From positions 62,001 to 126,000 of the forward strand of contig NZ_JAQV02000031.1 of assembly GCF_000732485.2 (NCBI RefSeq): 64,000 bases of DNA, read 5' to 3'. The notes under the pieces are model-generated. The model saw nothing but the letters and a program-made list of their open reading frames with translations. It was not told where the DNA came from and made no database searches. The translations under genes were made by a program, and so were the position numbers. Positions 40,352 through 49,773 of this stretch are shown here, piece after piece (within the stretch, counting starts at the first letter, position 1; every line of letters begins with the position of its first letter). This DNA comes from Bacillus sp. SJS (lineage in GTDB: Bacteria; Bacillota; Bacilli; Bacillales; Bacillaceae).

Positions 40352-41218
40352 ATGAATGAGAAACTGAACAACTATTTGGACGGTGTTTTCGCGCCGTATG
40401 ATGGGGTAAAGAGTGTGACTGAATTGAGGGAAGATCTGCTTTCTGATTTGCAGGAGCGGTTCCGCGATCTTAAAGCCGAGGGCAAGGACGATGAGACAGC
40501 GTTTCAGATTACCATTGACAGCATCGGCGATATTGAAGAAACGGTTCAGGATGTAGCTAACCTAACCCGGTCGCTAGAAAGGCAGGTTGTAACAAACTTT
40601 AGCGCGAGTAACCTGTCAAAGAGTGATTTTGCGGGCGTTACCGCTCATAAAGGGCAATTTAACGGCAGTGCGCTTCATGGTTCAAATTTTTCTGGCGCAG
40701 ATCTAACCGGCAGCTCGTTTAAAGGCAGCGATGTTCGTGAAGCAAATTTTGATGGCGCAAATCTGACCGACTGCAGCCTCTCCGCCCTGGACCTTAGGGA
40801 TTCAAGTTTTAAAAGATCAATCCTTGTACGCACAAACATCAGTAAATCTGGACTTAACGGAGTAATATTCAAAGATGTAACCATGACCGATGTGATATTG
40901 TCCATGACCGACCTGAGAAAAACAACCTTTGAAAACTGTATCTTTGACGGGGTGGACTTCAAACAATCGGATCTGCGGGGTCTGAGTTTTGACGGGCAAA
41001 CGTTTATCGGGGTCAATTTTGGCAAGGCGGCGGTAAACGATGTTTCGTTTAAAGGAGCGACACTTAGGAACGTATCTTTTCTTCCGGGTTTTACATTGAC
41101 TAAGAAATATTACCGTGCCATTAAAACCATCTGCTTTGAAGGCGCTATGATGGATAAGTTGACCTATGCTTCACTCAAAGGGATAGAGGCTGATTTGTCA
41201 AAGGTTACAGTCAGATAA
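40352..41218 (+). CDS. HAAS-domain pentapeptide-repeat protein
   Basis: 288 residues. Residues 1-75 resemble the HAAS/DUF1700 helical domain (NNYLDGVF, ELREDLLSDLQERFRDLKAEGKDDETAFQ split into helices, then SIGDIEET) that commonly partners PadR. Residues about 85-245 are a pentapeptide-repeat beta-helix (for example NFSGADLTG, NFDGANLTD), and a short helical tail follows. There is no membrane segment. Most HAAS partners are membrane proteins, so a soluble beta-helix here is unusual. Some pentapeptide proteins (Qnr, McbG, AlbG) protect DNA gyrase, but many do not. AGGAGGCTTGAAGGG precedes ATG 40352. Confidence 0.85.
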   Translation: MNEKLNNYLDGVFAPYDGVKSVTELREDLLSDLQERFRDLKAEGKDDETAFQITIDSIGDIEETVQDVANLTRSLERQVVTNFSASNLSKSDFAGVTAHKGQFNGSALHGSNFSGADLTGSSFKGSDVREANFDGANLTDCSLSALDLRDSSFKRSILVRTNISKSGLNGVIFKDVTMTDVILSMTDLRKTTFENCIFDGVDFKQSDLRGLSFDGQTFIGVNFGKAAVNDVSFKGATLRNVSFLPGFTLTKKYYRAIKTICFEGAMMDKLTYASLKGIEADLSKVTVR

Positions 41219-41230
41219 GGAGGGGTAAAT

Positions 41231-41992
41231 ATGCAAAACAATTCCATCCAAGTAAGAGGACTGAAAAAGTCTTATAGACAGCTTGAAGTTTTGCAAGGCG
41301 TAGATTTCGAGGTGGAAAAGGGCAGTATTTTCGCCCTGCTTGGCTCCAATGGTGCAGGTAAAACAACAGTAGTCAAAATCCTCACTACGCTGCTCACACA
41401 TGACAGCGGAAGCGCCACAGTAAACGGATTTGATGTTGCGCTAAACCCCGAAAATGTTCGGCAGGGGATCAGTCTTACTGGTCAATTTGCCGCCGTTGAC
41501 GAGATTTTAACAGGACGGGAAAACCTGATCATGATTGCCAAGCTGCGTTACCTCACAAATCCGCGCCAGATTTCGGAAGACTTGCTTAAGCGCTTCAGTC
41601 TCTCAGACGCGGCCGACCGCAGGGTCTCAACCTATTCGGGGGGGATGCGCCGCAGGCTTGACATCGCCTTGAGCTTAATTGGAAATCCCGAAATCATTTT
41701 CCTCGACGAACCAACGACCGGACTTGATCCTGAGGCGCGCCTCGAAGTGTGGAAGATTGTCAAGGAGCTTGCCGAAGCCGGCACGACGGTATTCCTAACC
41801 ACGCAGTATTTGGAGGAGGCAGAGCAGATTGCAAACCGAATTGCCATCCTTCACGAGGGAAGGATTATCGCCAGTGGAAATCTCTCAGAGTTAAAAGCAC
41901 GGTTCCCGGCAGCAAAGGTAGAGTATGTTGAAAAACAGCCGACATTAGAGGAAATCTTTCTCGCAATCACCGGCAAAAAGGAGGAAGTGTAA
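41231..41992 (+). CDS. ABC transporter ATP-binding protein, DrrA type
   Basis: 253 residues. Walker A LLGSNGAGKTTVVKIL, signature YSGGMRRRLDIALSL, Walker B IIFLDEPTTGLD and H-loop FLTTQYLEEAE (Gln in place of the His, as in DrrA-type proteins). The tail after residue 215 is the DrrA C-terminal domain (VEKQPTLEEIFLAIT). The group exports antibiotics such as daunorubicin. It lies 12 nt after the pentapeptide gene and is joined to the permease without a gap. Confidence 0.93.
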   Translation: MQNNSIQVRGLKKSYRQLEVLQGVDFEVEKGSIFALLGSNGAGKTTVVKILTTLLTHDSGSATVNGFDVALNPENVRQGISLTGQFAAVDEILTGRENLIMIAKLRYLTNPRQISEDLLKRFSLSDAADRRVSTYSGGMRRRLDIALSLIGNPEIIFLDEPTTGLDPEARLEVWKIVKELAEAGTTVFLTTQYLEEAEQIANRIAILHEGRIIASGNLSELKARFPAAKVEYVEKQPTLEEIFLAITGKKEEV

Positions 41993-42760
41993 ATGGAGGG
42001 GCTAAAGAAACATTTTTTCAGTGATTTAGGTGTGATGCTAGGACGCTCCTTGCGCCATATTTCCCGCAGCGTGGACACCATTATTTCAGTCACCATCATG
42101 CCGATTGCGTTATTATTGCTTTTCGTTTATGTGTTTGGCGGTGCCATTCAAACCGGCTCGGACAATTATGTCAATTACCTTCTGCCCGGTATTTTACTGA
42201 TTGCTATTGCCAGCGGCATATCCTACACGGCTTTCCGCCTGTTTACCGATGTCCAGCGGGGCATATTCGAGCGGTTTCATACGATGCCGATATCACGTTC
42301 CACACTCCTATGGGGGCATGTACTAACCTCGCTTGTATCCAACGCTCTTTCGGTTTTCGTTATTATACTTGTTGCATTCATAATGGGATTTCGATCACCA
42401 GCGGGAATCCTCTCATGGCTTGCAGTAGCAGGCATCCTTGCGCTGTTTACCCTTGCATTAACATGGGTGGCAGCGATTGCCGGACTGTCCGCAAAATCAG
42501 TCGATGGTGCAAGCGCCTTTTCCTACCCAATTATTTTCCTTCCTTTTATCAGCTCAGCGTTTGTGCCGACTGAGTCGATGCCGCCAATCGTTCGCGCATT
42601 TGCCGAAAACCAGCCTGTCACCTCAATCGTGGAAGCGATTCGTGCTCTGCTTTCTAATCAGCCGGTGGGCAATGATATATGGGTCGCCCTTGCATGGTGC
42701 GCCGGAATTTTGCTGGCAGCCTATTTCTTTGCAATGAGAGTGTACAAAAAACGAGTGTGA
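41993..42760 (+). CDS. ABC-2 permease, DrrB type
   Basis: 255 residues with six hydrophobic segments of the ABC-2 family: an N-terminal membrane helix in VTIMPIALLLLFVYVFG, GERFHTMPISRSTLLWGHV-like text (FERFHTMPISR) and PIIFLPFISSAFVPTESMP with the conserved late loop. It forms the efflux channel with the ATPase immediately upstream (one stop-start junction). Probably exports a drug-like or lipid compound; the substrate is unknown. Confidence 0.92.
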   Translation: MEGLKKHFFSDLGVMLGRSLRHISRSVDTIISVTIMPIALLLLFVYVFGGAIQTGSDNYVNYLLPGILLIAIASGISYTAFRLFTDVQRGIFERFHTMPISRSTLLWGHVLTSLVSNALSVFVIILVAFIMGFRSPAGILSWLAVAGILALFTLALTWVAAIAGLSAKSVDGASAFSYPIIFLPFISSAFVPTESMPPIVRAFAENQPVTSIVEAIRALLSNQPVGNDIWVALAWCAGILLAAYFFAMRVYKKRV

Positions 42761-42828
42761 AATTGATTTAAGAAGCAACAAGCTATGCAAGCTCAGCTTT
42801 TTATAAAATTTAAATATGGATTAAGGAA

Positions 42829-42870
42829 AACGCCAAGCCGGGAGACATAATTATAGGTTTGGCGTTCATT
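42829..42870 (+). terminator. Terminator of the padR-ABC operon
   Basis: AACGCCAAGCC (42829-42839) pairs with GGTTTGGCGTT (42856-42866), then CATTTTTG. Confidence 0.8.
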
Positions 42871-42954
42871 TTTGTTATAAGATCCTAATGGGAGTGAAGG
42901 TTACTCACTAACCCCCATGCCATGAGGAACGTGTCAGTTTTCGCTGCAAAACAT

Positions 42955-43002
42955 AAAAAAAGCCTGTGTTCTTAAGGTCAATCCTAAGAAATCAGGCTTT
43001 TT
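42955..43002. terminator. Second hairpin terminator before helD
   Basis: AAAAAGCCTG and TTCTTAAGG pair with CCTAAGAA and CAGGCTTTTT around a short loop. A second stop for read-through from the ABC operon. Confidence 0.75.
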
Positions 43003-43159
43003 ACTGTAATTAAGCTATTTCATATATGCGCGCTTCCTGCAAAAGACATATTTTCATCATAGAGAGCATAGGGAAAACACATTGATAAACAGGAGAAACT
43101 ATGGTAGATTTAAAGGGATATATCATCAAAATTATTTTAGAGTAAATTATCCCTATAAT

Positions 43160-43176
43160 AATTATATATTATAATT
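43160..43176 (+). promoter_or_regulatory. Palindrome overlapping the likely helD promoter
   Basis: A perfect palindrome AATTATA-TAT-TATAATT (43160-43176) contains a -10-like TATAAT and lies about 45 nt before the helD start. It might be a promoter alone or an operator. Confidence 0.4.
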
Positions 43177-43219
43177 CACTTTCCAGTCAACCCCTATTTT
43201 TAGAAAAGGAGTGTTTGGT

Positions 43220-45541
43220 ATGAATATGGATATTCGCCAGGAGCAAGAACGGGTGAACCGTGTAATGGAAACCATAACAGATCAAATGAATCGATTGGAG
43301 GGCGAAATTTCGAGGCGCCGGAAGGAAGTAGTGGATATCCGCAAGCACTTTTGGGATGAAATTAAGGTGAATCTTGATACGTTTGACGATTATCTTGAGA
43401 CCATTATCGGTTTGAGACAAGAGGCTCAAGCTTTATCCGTTAGCCAAAGCACCCACAAGCATGCATCTAAAAGGTTATCTGCGCTGCAGCGTATGAAGGA
43501 AATTCCATATTTCGGGCGGATTGATTTTATGGAAGAAGGTACTTCACCTGCGGAACGAATTTATATCGGCATTTCTACACTCACGGATACAAGCGGAGAA
43601 CATTTCCTTATTTACGATTGGAGAGCACCCATCTCAAGTGTCTACTACGATTGCGCGCCAGGACCTGCCGCGTACGCTACACCTGGAGGTGACATAAAGG
43701 GAGTACTTGAGAAAAAGTGGCAATACCTCATTCGCGGCGGCACGATTGAATCGATGTTCGATACAAGTCTGACAATTGGTGACGAAATTTTACAGCAAGT
43801 GCTCGGTAAAGGTACTGACAAACAAATGCATAGTATAGTAGCTACCATTCAACAAGAGCAAAACCGGATCATTCGGCATGATCGCGGGAGGATGCTTATC
43901 GTACACGGCGCTGCAGGAAGCGGTAAGACATCAGCTGCTCTGCAGAGGATTGCGTACCTGCTTTATAAATATAGAGAAATGCTAAATGCCGATCAAATCA
44001 TTCTTTTTTCACCAAATTCGATGTTTAATAGCTACGTATCGAATGTATTGCCGGAGCTCGGGGAAGAGAATATGCAGCAGGCTACCTTCCAGGAATACTT
44101 GGACTACCGTCTGGAAAGGGAATTTCAAATAGAAAACCCATATGATCAGCTGGAATACGTTCTGACTGCAGCGGATAACCCGTTGTACAAAACGAGGATA
44201 TCAGGAATCCGGTTCAAGGCTGCTGCTCATTTTTATGAGGCCATTCAATTATACAGGGAGTCGCTCGAGTCATCAGGAATGATTTTTAAAGAGATAATTT
44301 TCAGAGGGAAGCCGCTAACTACTGCAAAACAAATCGAAGAAAGGTTTTATACAAGCGACTCCACGCTTCGTTTTCACAACAGGCTTGAGAAATTGAAGGA
44401 TTGGCTCATGAAGCAAATAGATGAAGCCGAGAATCATGAACAGATGAAGCCATGGGTTCAGGAGGAAATCGAACTGCTTAGCAACGAGGAGTATCATAAG
44501 GCGTATACCTATTTAGCCAAAAAGCGGGGCTATACAGGCGAGTCTATTCATGATTATGAGATGGAGCCTAAATTGCTGGCCCGCTTAATTGTCCGTCAGA
44601 AGTTAAAGCCTTTGCGAAAACGGATTAAGGCTTTTCGTTTCGTTAACATCAAGGAAATCTATAAACATTTTTTTACCGATCCGAGCAAGATCAACCAATG
44701 GATGGATGGGGAGGCACCAGAAGAATGGGCGGATATTTGCCAATTGACAGTGAGAATGCTGAATGAAAATAGACTATTATACGAGGATGCTACTCCATAT
44801 TTGCTATTGAAAGAGCTCATTCAAGGCTTTCAGACGAACATTTCAATTAAACATGTCATTGTCGATGAGGCGCAGGATTATTCTCCATTTCAGTTTGAGT
44901 TTATTAAACGATTATTTCCTTCAGCAAGAATGACTGTACTAGGTGATTTTAATCAAGCCATATTCACTCACGCAAACGAAATGACTGGTTTTCAAACGCT
45001 TACCAGCTTATATGGCCCTGATGAAACCTTTGCGATCAATTTAACCCGCAGCTACAGATCCACGAAACCAATCGTCGAATTTACACGCACACTCGTACCG
45101 AACGGCGAAGAAATTACTCCTTTTGAACGCGATGGCGGGAAACCGGAATTGACCCAAGTATCCAATCCATCCGATTTACATCGCTCCATAGCTTCCAAAA
45201 TTGCAGAATTGCGGAAACAAAAACGCGGCACTATAGCGGTTATTTGCAAATCTGCCGCTGAAAGTGCAGCTGCATACGAGTCTTTGAACGGGATAGATGG
45301 AATTAAGCTTATGAAGAGCGGGTCGATGGACTATGAGCAAGGCGTTATCGTGATCCCGGCGTATTTAGCAAAAGGAATCGAATTTGACGCGGTTATTATT
45401 TATAACGCTTCAGCGGACGTATATGGGGATGAGAGCCTGCGGAGACTGTTTTATACCGCATGCACCAGGGCAATGCATGATTTGCAGCTGTACAGTGTTG
45501 GCGAACCGAGTCCATTTCTATGCGATTTTAAGCCAAAATAA
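43220..45541 (+). CDS. helD: RNA polymerase recycling motor HelD (UvrD-like helicase)
   Basis: 773 residues, the length of B. subtilis HelD. An N-terminal coiled coil (about 1-75) that inserts in the RNAP secondary channel is followed by a superfamily 1 motor: Walker A HGAAGSGKTSAALQ, Walker B VDEAQDYSPFQ, motif III-like VLGDFNQAI, RSYRST and KGIEFDAVI. HelD frees stalled RNA polymerase using ATP. ATG 43220 has AAAAGGAG 8 nt before it; GTG 43211 overlaps the ribosome site. Monocistronic with its own terminator. Confidence 0.92.
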   Translation: MNMDIRQEQERVNRVMETITDQMNRLEGEISRRRKEVVDIRKHFWDEIKVNLDTFDDYLETIIGLRQEAQALSVSQSTHKHASKRLSALQRMKEIPYFGRIDFMEEGTSPAERIYIGISTLTDTSGEHFLIYDWRAPISSVYYDCAPGPAAYATPGGDIKGVLEKKWQYLIRGGTIESMFDTSLTIGDEILQQVLGKGTDKQMHSIVATIQQEQNRIIRHDRGRMLIVHGAAGSGKTSAALQRIAYLLYKYREMLNADQIILFSPNSMFNSYVSNVLPELGEENMQQATFQEYLDYRLEREFQIENPYDQLEYVLTAADNPLYKTRISGIRFKAAAHFYEAIQLYRESLESSGMIFKEIIFRGKPLTTAKQIEERFYTSDSTLRFHNRLEKLKDWLMKQIDEAENHEQMKPWVQEEIELLSNEEYHKAYTYLAKKRGYTGESIHDYEMEPKLLARLIVRQKLKPLRKRIKAFRFVNIKEIYKHFFTDPSKINQWMDGEAPEEWADICQLTVRMLNENRLLYEDATPYLLLKELIQGFQTNISIKHVIVDEAQDYSPFQFEFIKRLFPSARMTVLGDFNQAIFTHANEMTGFQTLTSLYGPDETFAINLTRSYRSTKPIVEFTRTLVPNGEEITPFERDGGKPELTQVSNPSDLHRSIASKIAELRKQKRGTIAVICKSAAESAAAYESLNGIDGIKLMKSGSMDYEQGVIVIPAYLAKGIEFDAVIIYNASADVYGDESLRRLFYTACTRAMHDLQLYSVGEPSPFLCDFKPK

Positions 45542-45563
45542 TAATAATGCAACGCGAAATAAG

Positions 45564-45603
45564 AACGGATATAAAGGGGAATTTCCTTTTATATTCGTTT
45601 TTA
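45564..45603 (+). terminator. helD terminator
   Basis: AACGGATATAAAGG (45564-45577) pairs with CCTTTTATATTCGTT (45585-45599), with one or two mismatches, then TTTTT. Confidence 0.75.
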
Positions 45604-45654
45604 TCTTGTAAAAGAAGATCGGAGTAGCAAGAACTTCAATTCAAAGCAAAATAA

Positions 45655-45683
45655 TGGAAAATAAGAACGTTTGTTCGTATAAT
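45655..45683 (+). promoter_or_regulatory. Promoter with LexA-like box
   Basis: -10 TATAAT (45678-45683) and a weak -35 TGGAAA (45655-45660) are 17 nt apart. The 45664-45677 segment reads CGAACAAACGTTCT on the reverse strand, 13 of 14 to the Bacillus LexA consensus CGAACRNRYGTTYC. It sits in the spacer, where LexA would block RNA polymerase. Confidence 0.55.
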
Positions 45684-45722
45684 AAGGAGGTAGAAGTATT
45701 TACTATTGGGGGATGATAGTAG

Positions 45723-46295
45723 ATGGGAAATGAGAAAAAGCGCAGAAATGGCAGAAAGAGAACAATGGAAATTGAAGATATGATTAAACTATATCAGGAA
45801 GGGAAGGGTACTAAAGAAATAGCAGAGGCAGCAAACGTTTCCCAAGGCTATGTCCGGCTGATTTTCAGATAGCATAATGTGACTTTAAGGCCTTTCGGAC
45901 ATTGGCACAGAAAATACCTGTTGAACGAACACTATTTTAAAACATGGTCTAACAACATGGCTTACATACTGGGATTTTTCTACGCAGATGGCTTTATTGC
46001 AAGTGCGCAGCAAACAGTCAGCTTTGCTCAAAAAGATAAAACGATACTGGAGCAGATTAAAAAGGAAATGCAATCAGATCAAGTTTTATACCAAAACAAG
46101 CAAACCGGCGTGTTTATGCTGAATTTGAACAGCAAAATTATGAAGGATGGTTTGATTCAGTTATTTGGTATTTCATCTAAAAAGTCGGTTGAAGCAACTT
46201 TTCCCAAAGTTCCTGAGAAATATTTAAACCATTTTATAAGAGGAAATTTTTATGGCAATGGAAAAACAAACTATAAGGGTTATTTTGCAAGGTAA
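45723..46295 (+). pseudogene. Broken HTH / LAGLIDADG-endonuclease-like gene
   Basis: ATG 45723 opens a 49-codon frame with a basic start (GNEKKRRNGRKR) and a helix-turn-helix (IEDMIKLYQEGKGTKEIAE then VSQGYVRLIF). It stops at TAG 45870-45872, then continues in the same frame to 46295. The continuation has a LAGLIDADG-like YILGFFYADGFI and a second, altered motif in HFIRGNFYGNG, and ends soon after it, where homing endonucleases normally have 50-70 more residues. So it has one nonsense codon and is truncated. AAGGAGG lies far upstream of the ATG and GGGGG lies near it. Confidence 0.75.
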
Positions 46296-47076
46296 GAATT
46301 AGCTGCAGAATAAAGCAAAGGATCTAAGATTAAATAAGAAATAAGTATAGCGGAGAAGATAGAAGACAGGGCTGCAATTATGATCTCATTATTCAACTTT
46401 ATCAGTTTACATAATATATCTTCTAGTCAGTTCTATAAATAATTCATTTTTTGTCTCAATACCCAAGTATACTTAAGATAATGAGACAAAACGAAATTTC
46501 AAACCCAATTTTTTATCCAGTTCAATATCAATCAGTATCTTTTTTTACTATCTGTTTATAATTAAATCTGTCTTCGATTAATTCTTTAATTTTTATCTGC
46601 TTATTAATCGTCTGAAATGTCCTGCAGCCATCCATTAGGATCATACAGATTTTCTCGCTGAGCCGCTTTAATCTGGAAATTCCCTTCAGTAAATCTTCCA
46701 GTTTAATGACAATATCACCATTTAAAAAATTTCCGTTTTAGTATCCAGCTATATAACCCTATATGAAATTTTCAACCTGCAGTTTGCTATATATAAATGT
46801 TCCCGCTTTTTTCCTTATTAATGCTCCAGGATTCTGAATTGCATGTGCCGGAATTAAGCACAGCTGTCAGATCTACAGCCGTTTAGGATCCCAAAGTGTA
46901 AATCCGGTAAAAAGGCCAGCCATTTCAATTGCTGATCTTTTCATGTAATTCTCAGAGCTTTTTCATCATTTTAAACACATAATTATATATTGTTGGAAGA
47001 CGTTTATCAGCGTTCTCCTTCCTCTTCTCTTGCCATGTAAGATATGAAAACTTCTAAATTTGCTGCAAACTATAGG
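46296..47076. other. AT-rich decayed stretch
   Basis: About 780 nt without a convincing gene. On the reverse strand one open frame (46737-46528, about 69 codons, LEDLLKGISRLKRLSEK and onward) reads like protein but has no initiation site; it may be a gene remnant. No terminal repeats or transposase are visible. With the broken endonuclease gene it looks like the remains of an accessory insertion. Confidence 0.4.
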
Positions 47077-47118
47077 AAAAAGCCTGCAGAAATATTAAAA
47101 ATTCCTGCAGGCTTTTTT
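47077..47118 (-). terminator. trhO terminator
   Basis: AAAAAGCCTGCAG (47077-47089) pairs with CTGCAGGCTTTTT (47105-47117), just after the trhO stop on the reverse strand. Confidence 0.85.
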
Positions 47119-47125
47119 ATTTGAT

Positions 47126-48100
47126 TCAGCTCATCACTGGCATAGTATTCTCTTGCTTAAGCTCTTCCAGTTTACGGCGAATATCGTCTTCGCTCAGGTT
47201 GTGTGCCTCTACATAAAGGTTACGCGGGTGTACAAGGCATTCCTCAGAGCAGCTGCGGTAATGCTTTTCTTCATTTTCTACGGAAGCTAATATTTGCTTG
47301 TTGCAGACTGGGTTTGCACAATTTGTATATCTTTCACATGGTTCGCCTGTAAAATAGTCTTTGCCGACGATGACATGCTCTTTGCGGTTAACCGGAACAC
47401 TGATGCGTTCATCGAAAACATAGCATTGTCCATCCCACAGGTCGCCTTGAACTTCAGCGTCCTTGCCGTATGTGACAATTCCTCCGTGAAGCTGGGCAAC
47501 ATCCTCAAAGCCTTCTTTCAAAAGGAAACCGGAGAACTTTTCACAGCGAATTCCGCCTGTGCAATAGGTAAGGATTTTTTTGCCTTCCAGAAGCTCCTTA
47601 TTTTCGCGAATCCAATCAGGAAGCTCACGGAAAGCGTGAATATCAGGCTTTATTGCGCCTCTAAAATGTCCCAGATCATATTCATAATCGTTCCGTGCAT
47701 CAAGAACAATGGTATCTTCCTGCTGTAATGCCTCATGGAACTCTTTAGGACTGTAATACTTCCCGGTAATTTCTTTAGGATTCACATCATCCTCAAGACG
47801 CAGCGTCACCAATTCCTTTCTCGGGCGAACGTGCATCTTTTTGAATGCATGCTGATCGGCTTCATCGATTTTAAAAACCATATCCGCAAAACGGGCATCG
47901 TTTTTCATTGCATTCATATAGGCTTCCGTTTGCTCGAATGAGCCGGAAACCGTTCCGTTGATTCCCTCATTTGCTACAAGAATACGGCCTTTAAGCTCCA
48001 GCTCCTTGCAGAATGCCAAATGGCTTGCAGCGAACTCTTCAGGGTCTTCTATTGTTACATAGTTGTAATACAGCAATACTCTGTATGGTTTGGTTGACAT
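47126..48100 (-). CDS. trhO: tRNA uridine(34) hydroxylase (rhodanese family)
   Basis: 324 residues. TrhO hydroxylates U34 of some tRNAs using O2, the first step to 5-methoxyuridine. It has an N-terminal acylphosphatase-like domain ([23 protein letters not shown]), a central rhodanese domain with the active Cys in [13 protein letters not shown], and a Cys-rich C-terminal region ([13 protein letters not shown] and CSEECL) that may bind zinc. ATG has AGGTGATAA upstream. It is monocistronic. Confidence 0.93.
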   Translation of the reverse strand: MSTKPYRVLLYYNYVTIEDPEEFAASHLAFCKELELKGRILVANEGINGTVSGSFEQTEAYMNAMKNDARFADMVFKIDEADQHAFKKMHVRPRKELVTLRLEDDVNPKEITGKYYSPKEFHEALQQEDTIVLDARNDYEYDLGHFRGAIKPDIHAFRELPDWIRENKELLEGKKILTYCTGGIRCEKFSGFLLKEGFEDVAQLHGGIVTYGKDAEVQGDLWDGQCYVFDERISVPVNRKEHVIVGKDYFTGEPCERYTNCANPVCNKQILASVENEEKHYRSCSEECLVHPRNLYVEAHNLSEDDIRRKLEELKQENTMPVMS

Positions 48101-48246
48101 ATATTATCACCTGTCTATTTATATTTGCAAGATATAAATGCTCGAGGTCAGTTTATCTTAGCAACAGTATATTCTAAAGGTTTTTTTCTCTTTTATCAAG
48201 TTTTTTTCTATTCTGAAAAAGAAATATGACGGAATCCCTGTCGGTT

Positions 48247-49038
48247 CTAGTCCTCTTTGTAAACAAGCTGGGCTCTTTTGTTAAAAAACAGCTTTGTCCC
48301 AAGCTGGATGAAAAGAATCACGCACAGTGCCGTACTGCCCGTAATGCTTAACAAAACAACAATTTGGTACTCAATAGCAACAAGAGGACTTGCACCTGCA
48401 AGAATTTGTCCAGTCATCATGCCTGGTAGAAAGACAATTCCCATTCCGAGCATGTTGTTCAATGTGGGCAAAATAGCGGAATCAAATGCAGAATTGACAA
48501 TCGATTTCGAAGCATCCTCAGGCTTAGCTCCGAGCATCAGCGCTCCTTCTACATAATTCTTTTGTTTCCTCATGCCTTCTGTCATGTTCTTCACCCCTAA
48601 TGTAATTCCAGTCATGGAGTTTCCGATGATCATTCCCGCTATCGGAATGAAGTAACGCGGTTCATACCATGGTTCAAAGTGAACCACGACAAAATTGAAG
48701 AACAGAAGGCTTGCAATGGATCCTGAAAACATGGAAATGGCGATAACGGATTTCATTTTTTTGGATAAGTATTCATCGATTTGCCGGTAGATATTAATAA
48801 TAGCGAAGGTTTCCATAATCAAAACAATCAGAATGGATATAAACGGATTTGGTTTTTCAAATATGTATGTGAGGATGTAGCCTACTAAAATTAGCTGCAC
48901 AGACATTCTTGTAGTGGCTATAATAATTTTCCACTCTCGTCTGATTCCTCTTCTCTTCACAATGGCAAGAAGCAGTACAATAAACCCGTACGCAGCAATG
49001 AGTCTCCATAAGTCGATATTTATCATGTTATCCTTCAT
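48247..49038 (-). CDS. fetB: FetB-like ABC permease (YbbM/YjkA family)
   Basis: 263 residues with about six to seven hydrophobic segments of the UPF0014/FetB family. Conserved parts are MIIGNSMTGITLGVKNM, EGALMLGAKPEDA, LNNMLGMGIVFLPGMMTGQILAG and SPLVAIEYQIVV. E. coli FetAB exports iron and gives peroxide tolerance. The ATPase gene upstream overlaps its start by 11 nt, so the pair is co-translated. Confidence 0.9.
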   Translation of the reverse strand: MKDNMINIDLWRLIAAYGFIVLLLAIVKRRGIRREWKIIIATTRMSVQLILVGYILTYIFEKPNPFISILIVLIMETFAIINIYRQIDEYLSKKMKSVIAISMFSGSIASLLFFNFVVVHFEPWYEPRYFIPIAGMIIGNSMTGITLGVKNMTEGMRKQKNYVEGALMLGAKPEDASKSIVNSAFDSAILPTLNNMLGMGIVFLPGMMTGQILAGASPLVAIEYQIVVLLSITGSTALCVILFIQLGTKLFFNKRAQLVYKED

Positions 49039-49660
49039 TTGTCTTGTCCCTTTTTTGCTTTTTTAATGTGATGATGGCATCACTGTATTTCTCTGCAATT
49101 TCATTAGAATGGGTGACCATAATGACTGTCTTTCCTTTTACGGCTTCTAGAAACGTCCGAACTATTTCATCCTCGGTGCCTTCATCCAAAGCGGAAGTAG
49201 GCTCATCCAGCAGAAAGCACTCAGGTTCCATTAAATACACGCGAGCCAGCGCAAGCCTTTGTTTCTCTCCGCCTGATAAATCTTCAGCGGATTGATCCAG
49301 TTCCTTATCCAGTTTTACAAGCGCTAAGACATTTTTAAGTGCATCCGTTGAAGCGGGCATTTTTTCAGAAAAGATTCTTCCAATCTGCAGATTGTCCTCA
49401 ACCGATCCTTCAAAAATAACAGGCTGCTGGGCAAGCATGACCACTTCCCTTCGATGGGTTATGGCGTTTACCTCACTAAAGTCACTGTTCTTATATTGAA
49501 TTCTCCCGCTGTCGGGTGATAGAAGAATATTCAGCATTTTCAGCAGAGTAGATTTTCCCGCGCCGCTTTCTCCAATAATGCTTGTTACCTTTCCTTCTTC
49601 CATCTCCATATGGCTGATGGACAGTATGTCTTTATATACAAGATTTGAAATCTGAAACAT
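49028..49660 (-). CDS. fetA: FetA-like ABC ATPase (YbbL/YjkB family)
   Basis: 210 residues, a compact ATPase. Walker A IIGESGAGKSTLLK, Q-loop MLAQQPVIF, signature DLSGGEKQRLALARVY, Walker B CFLLDEPTSALDEGT and H-loop MVTHSN. Start 49660 (MFQISNL) is chosen because GAAAGGTCACGG lies upstream and the length is normal; an in-frame start at 49714 is less likely. It partners the FetB-like permease, with an overlap of 11 nt. Confidence 0.9.
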   Translation of the reverse strand: MFQISNLVYKDILSISHMEMEEGKVTSIIGESGAGKSTLLKMLNILLSPDSGRIQYKNSDFSEVNAITHRREVVMLAQQPVIFEGSVEDNLQIGRIFSEKMPASTDALKNVLALVKLDKELDQSAEDLSGGEKQRLALARVYLMEPECFLLDEPTSALDEGTEDEIVRTFLEAVKGKTVIMVTHSNEIAEKYSDAIITLKKQKRDKTNEG

Positions 49661-49735
49661 TCCGTGACCTTCTTTCTTCCCGCTCTTTCTGCTTATTCTA
49701 AAGCATTTTTCCACTCTTTTGCGAAAGATAAACTA

Positions 49736-49767
49736 AAAGAGCGCTGTTTTATCATAACAGCGCTCTT
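49736..49767 (-). terminator. alsT-like gene terminator
   Basis: AAAGAGCGCTGTT (49736-49748) pairs with AACAGCGCTCTT (49756-49767). Reverse-strand T-rich sequence follows. It separates the symporter from fetA. Confidence 0.85.
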
Positions 49768-49773
49768 CAGTCT

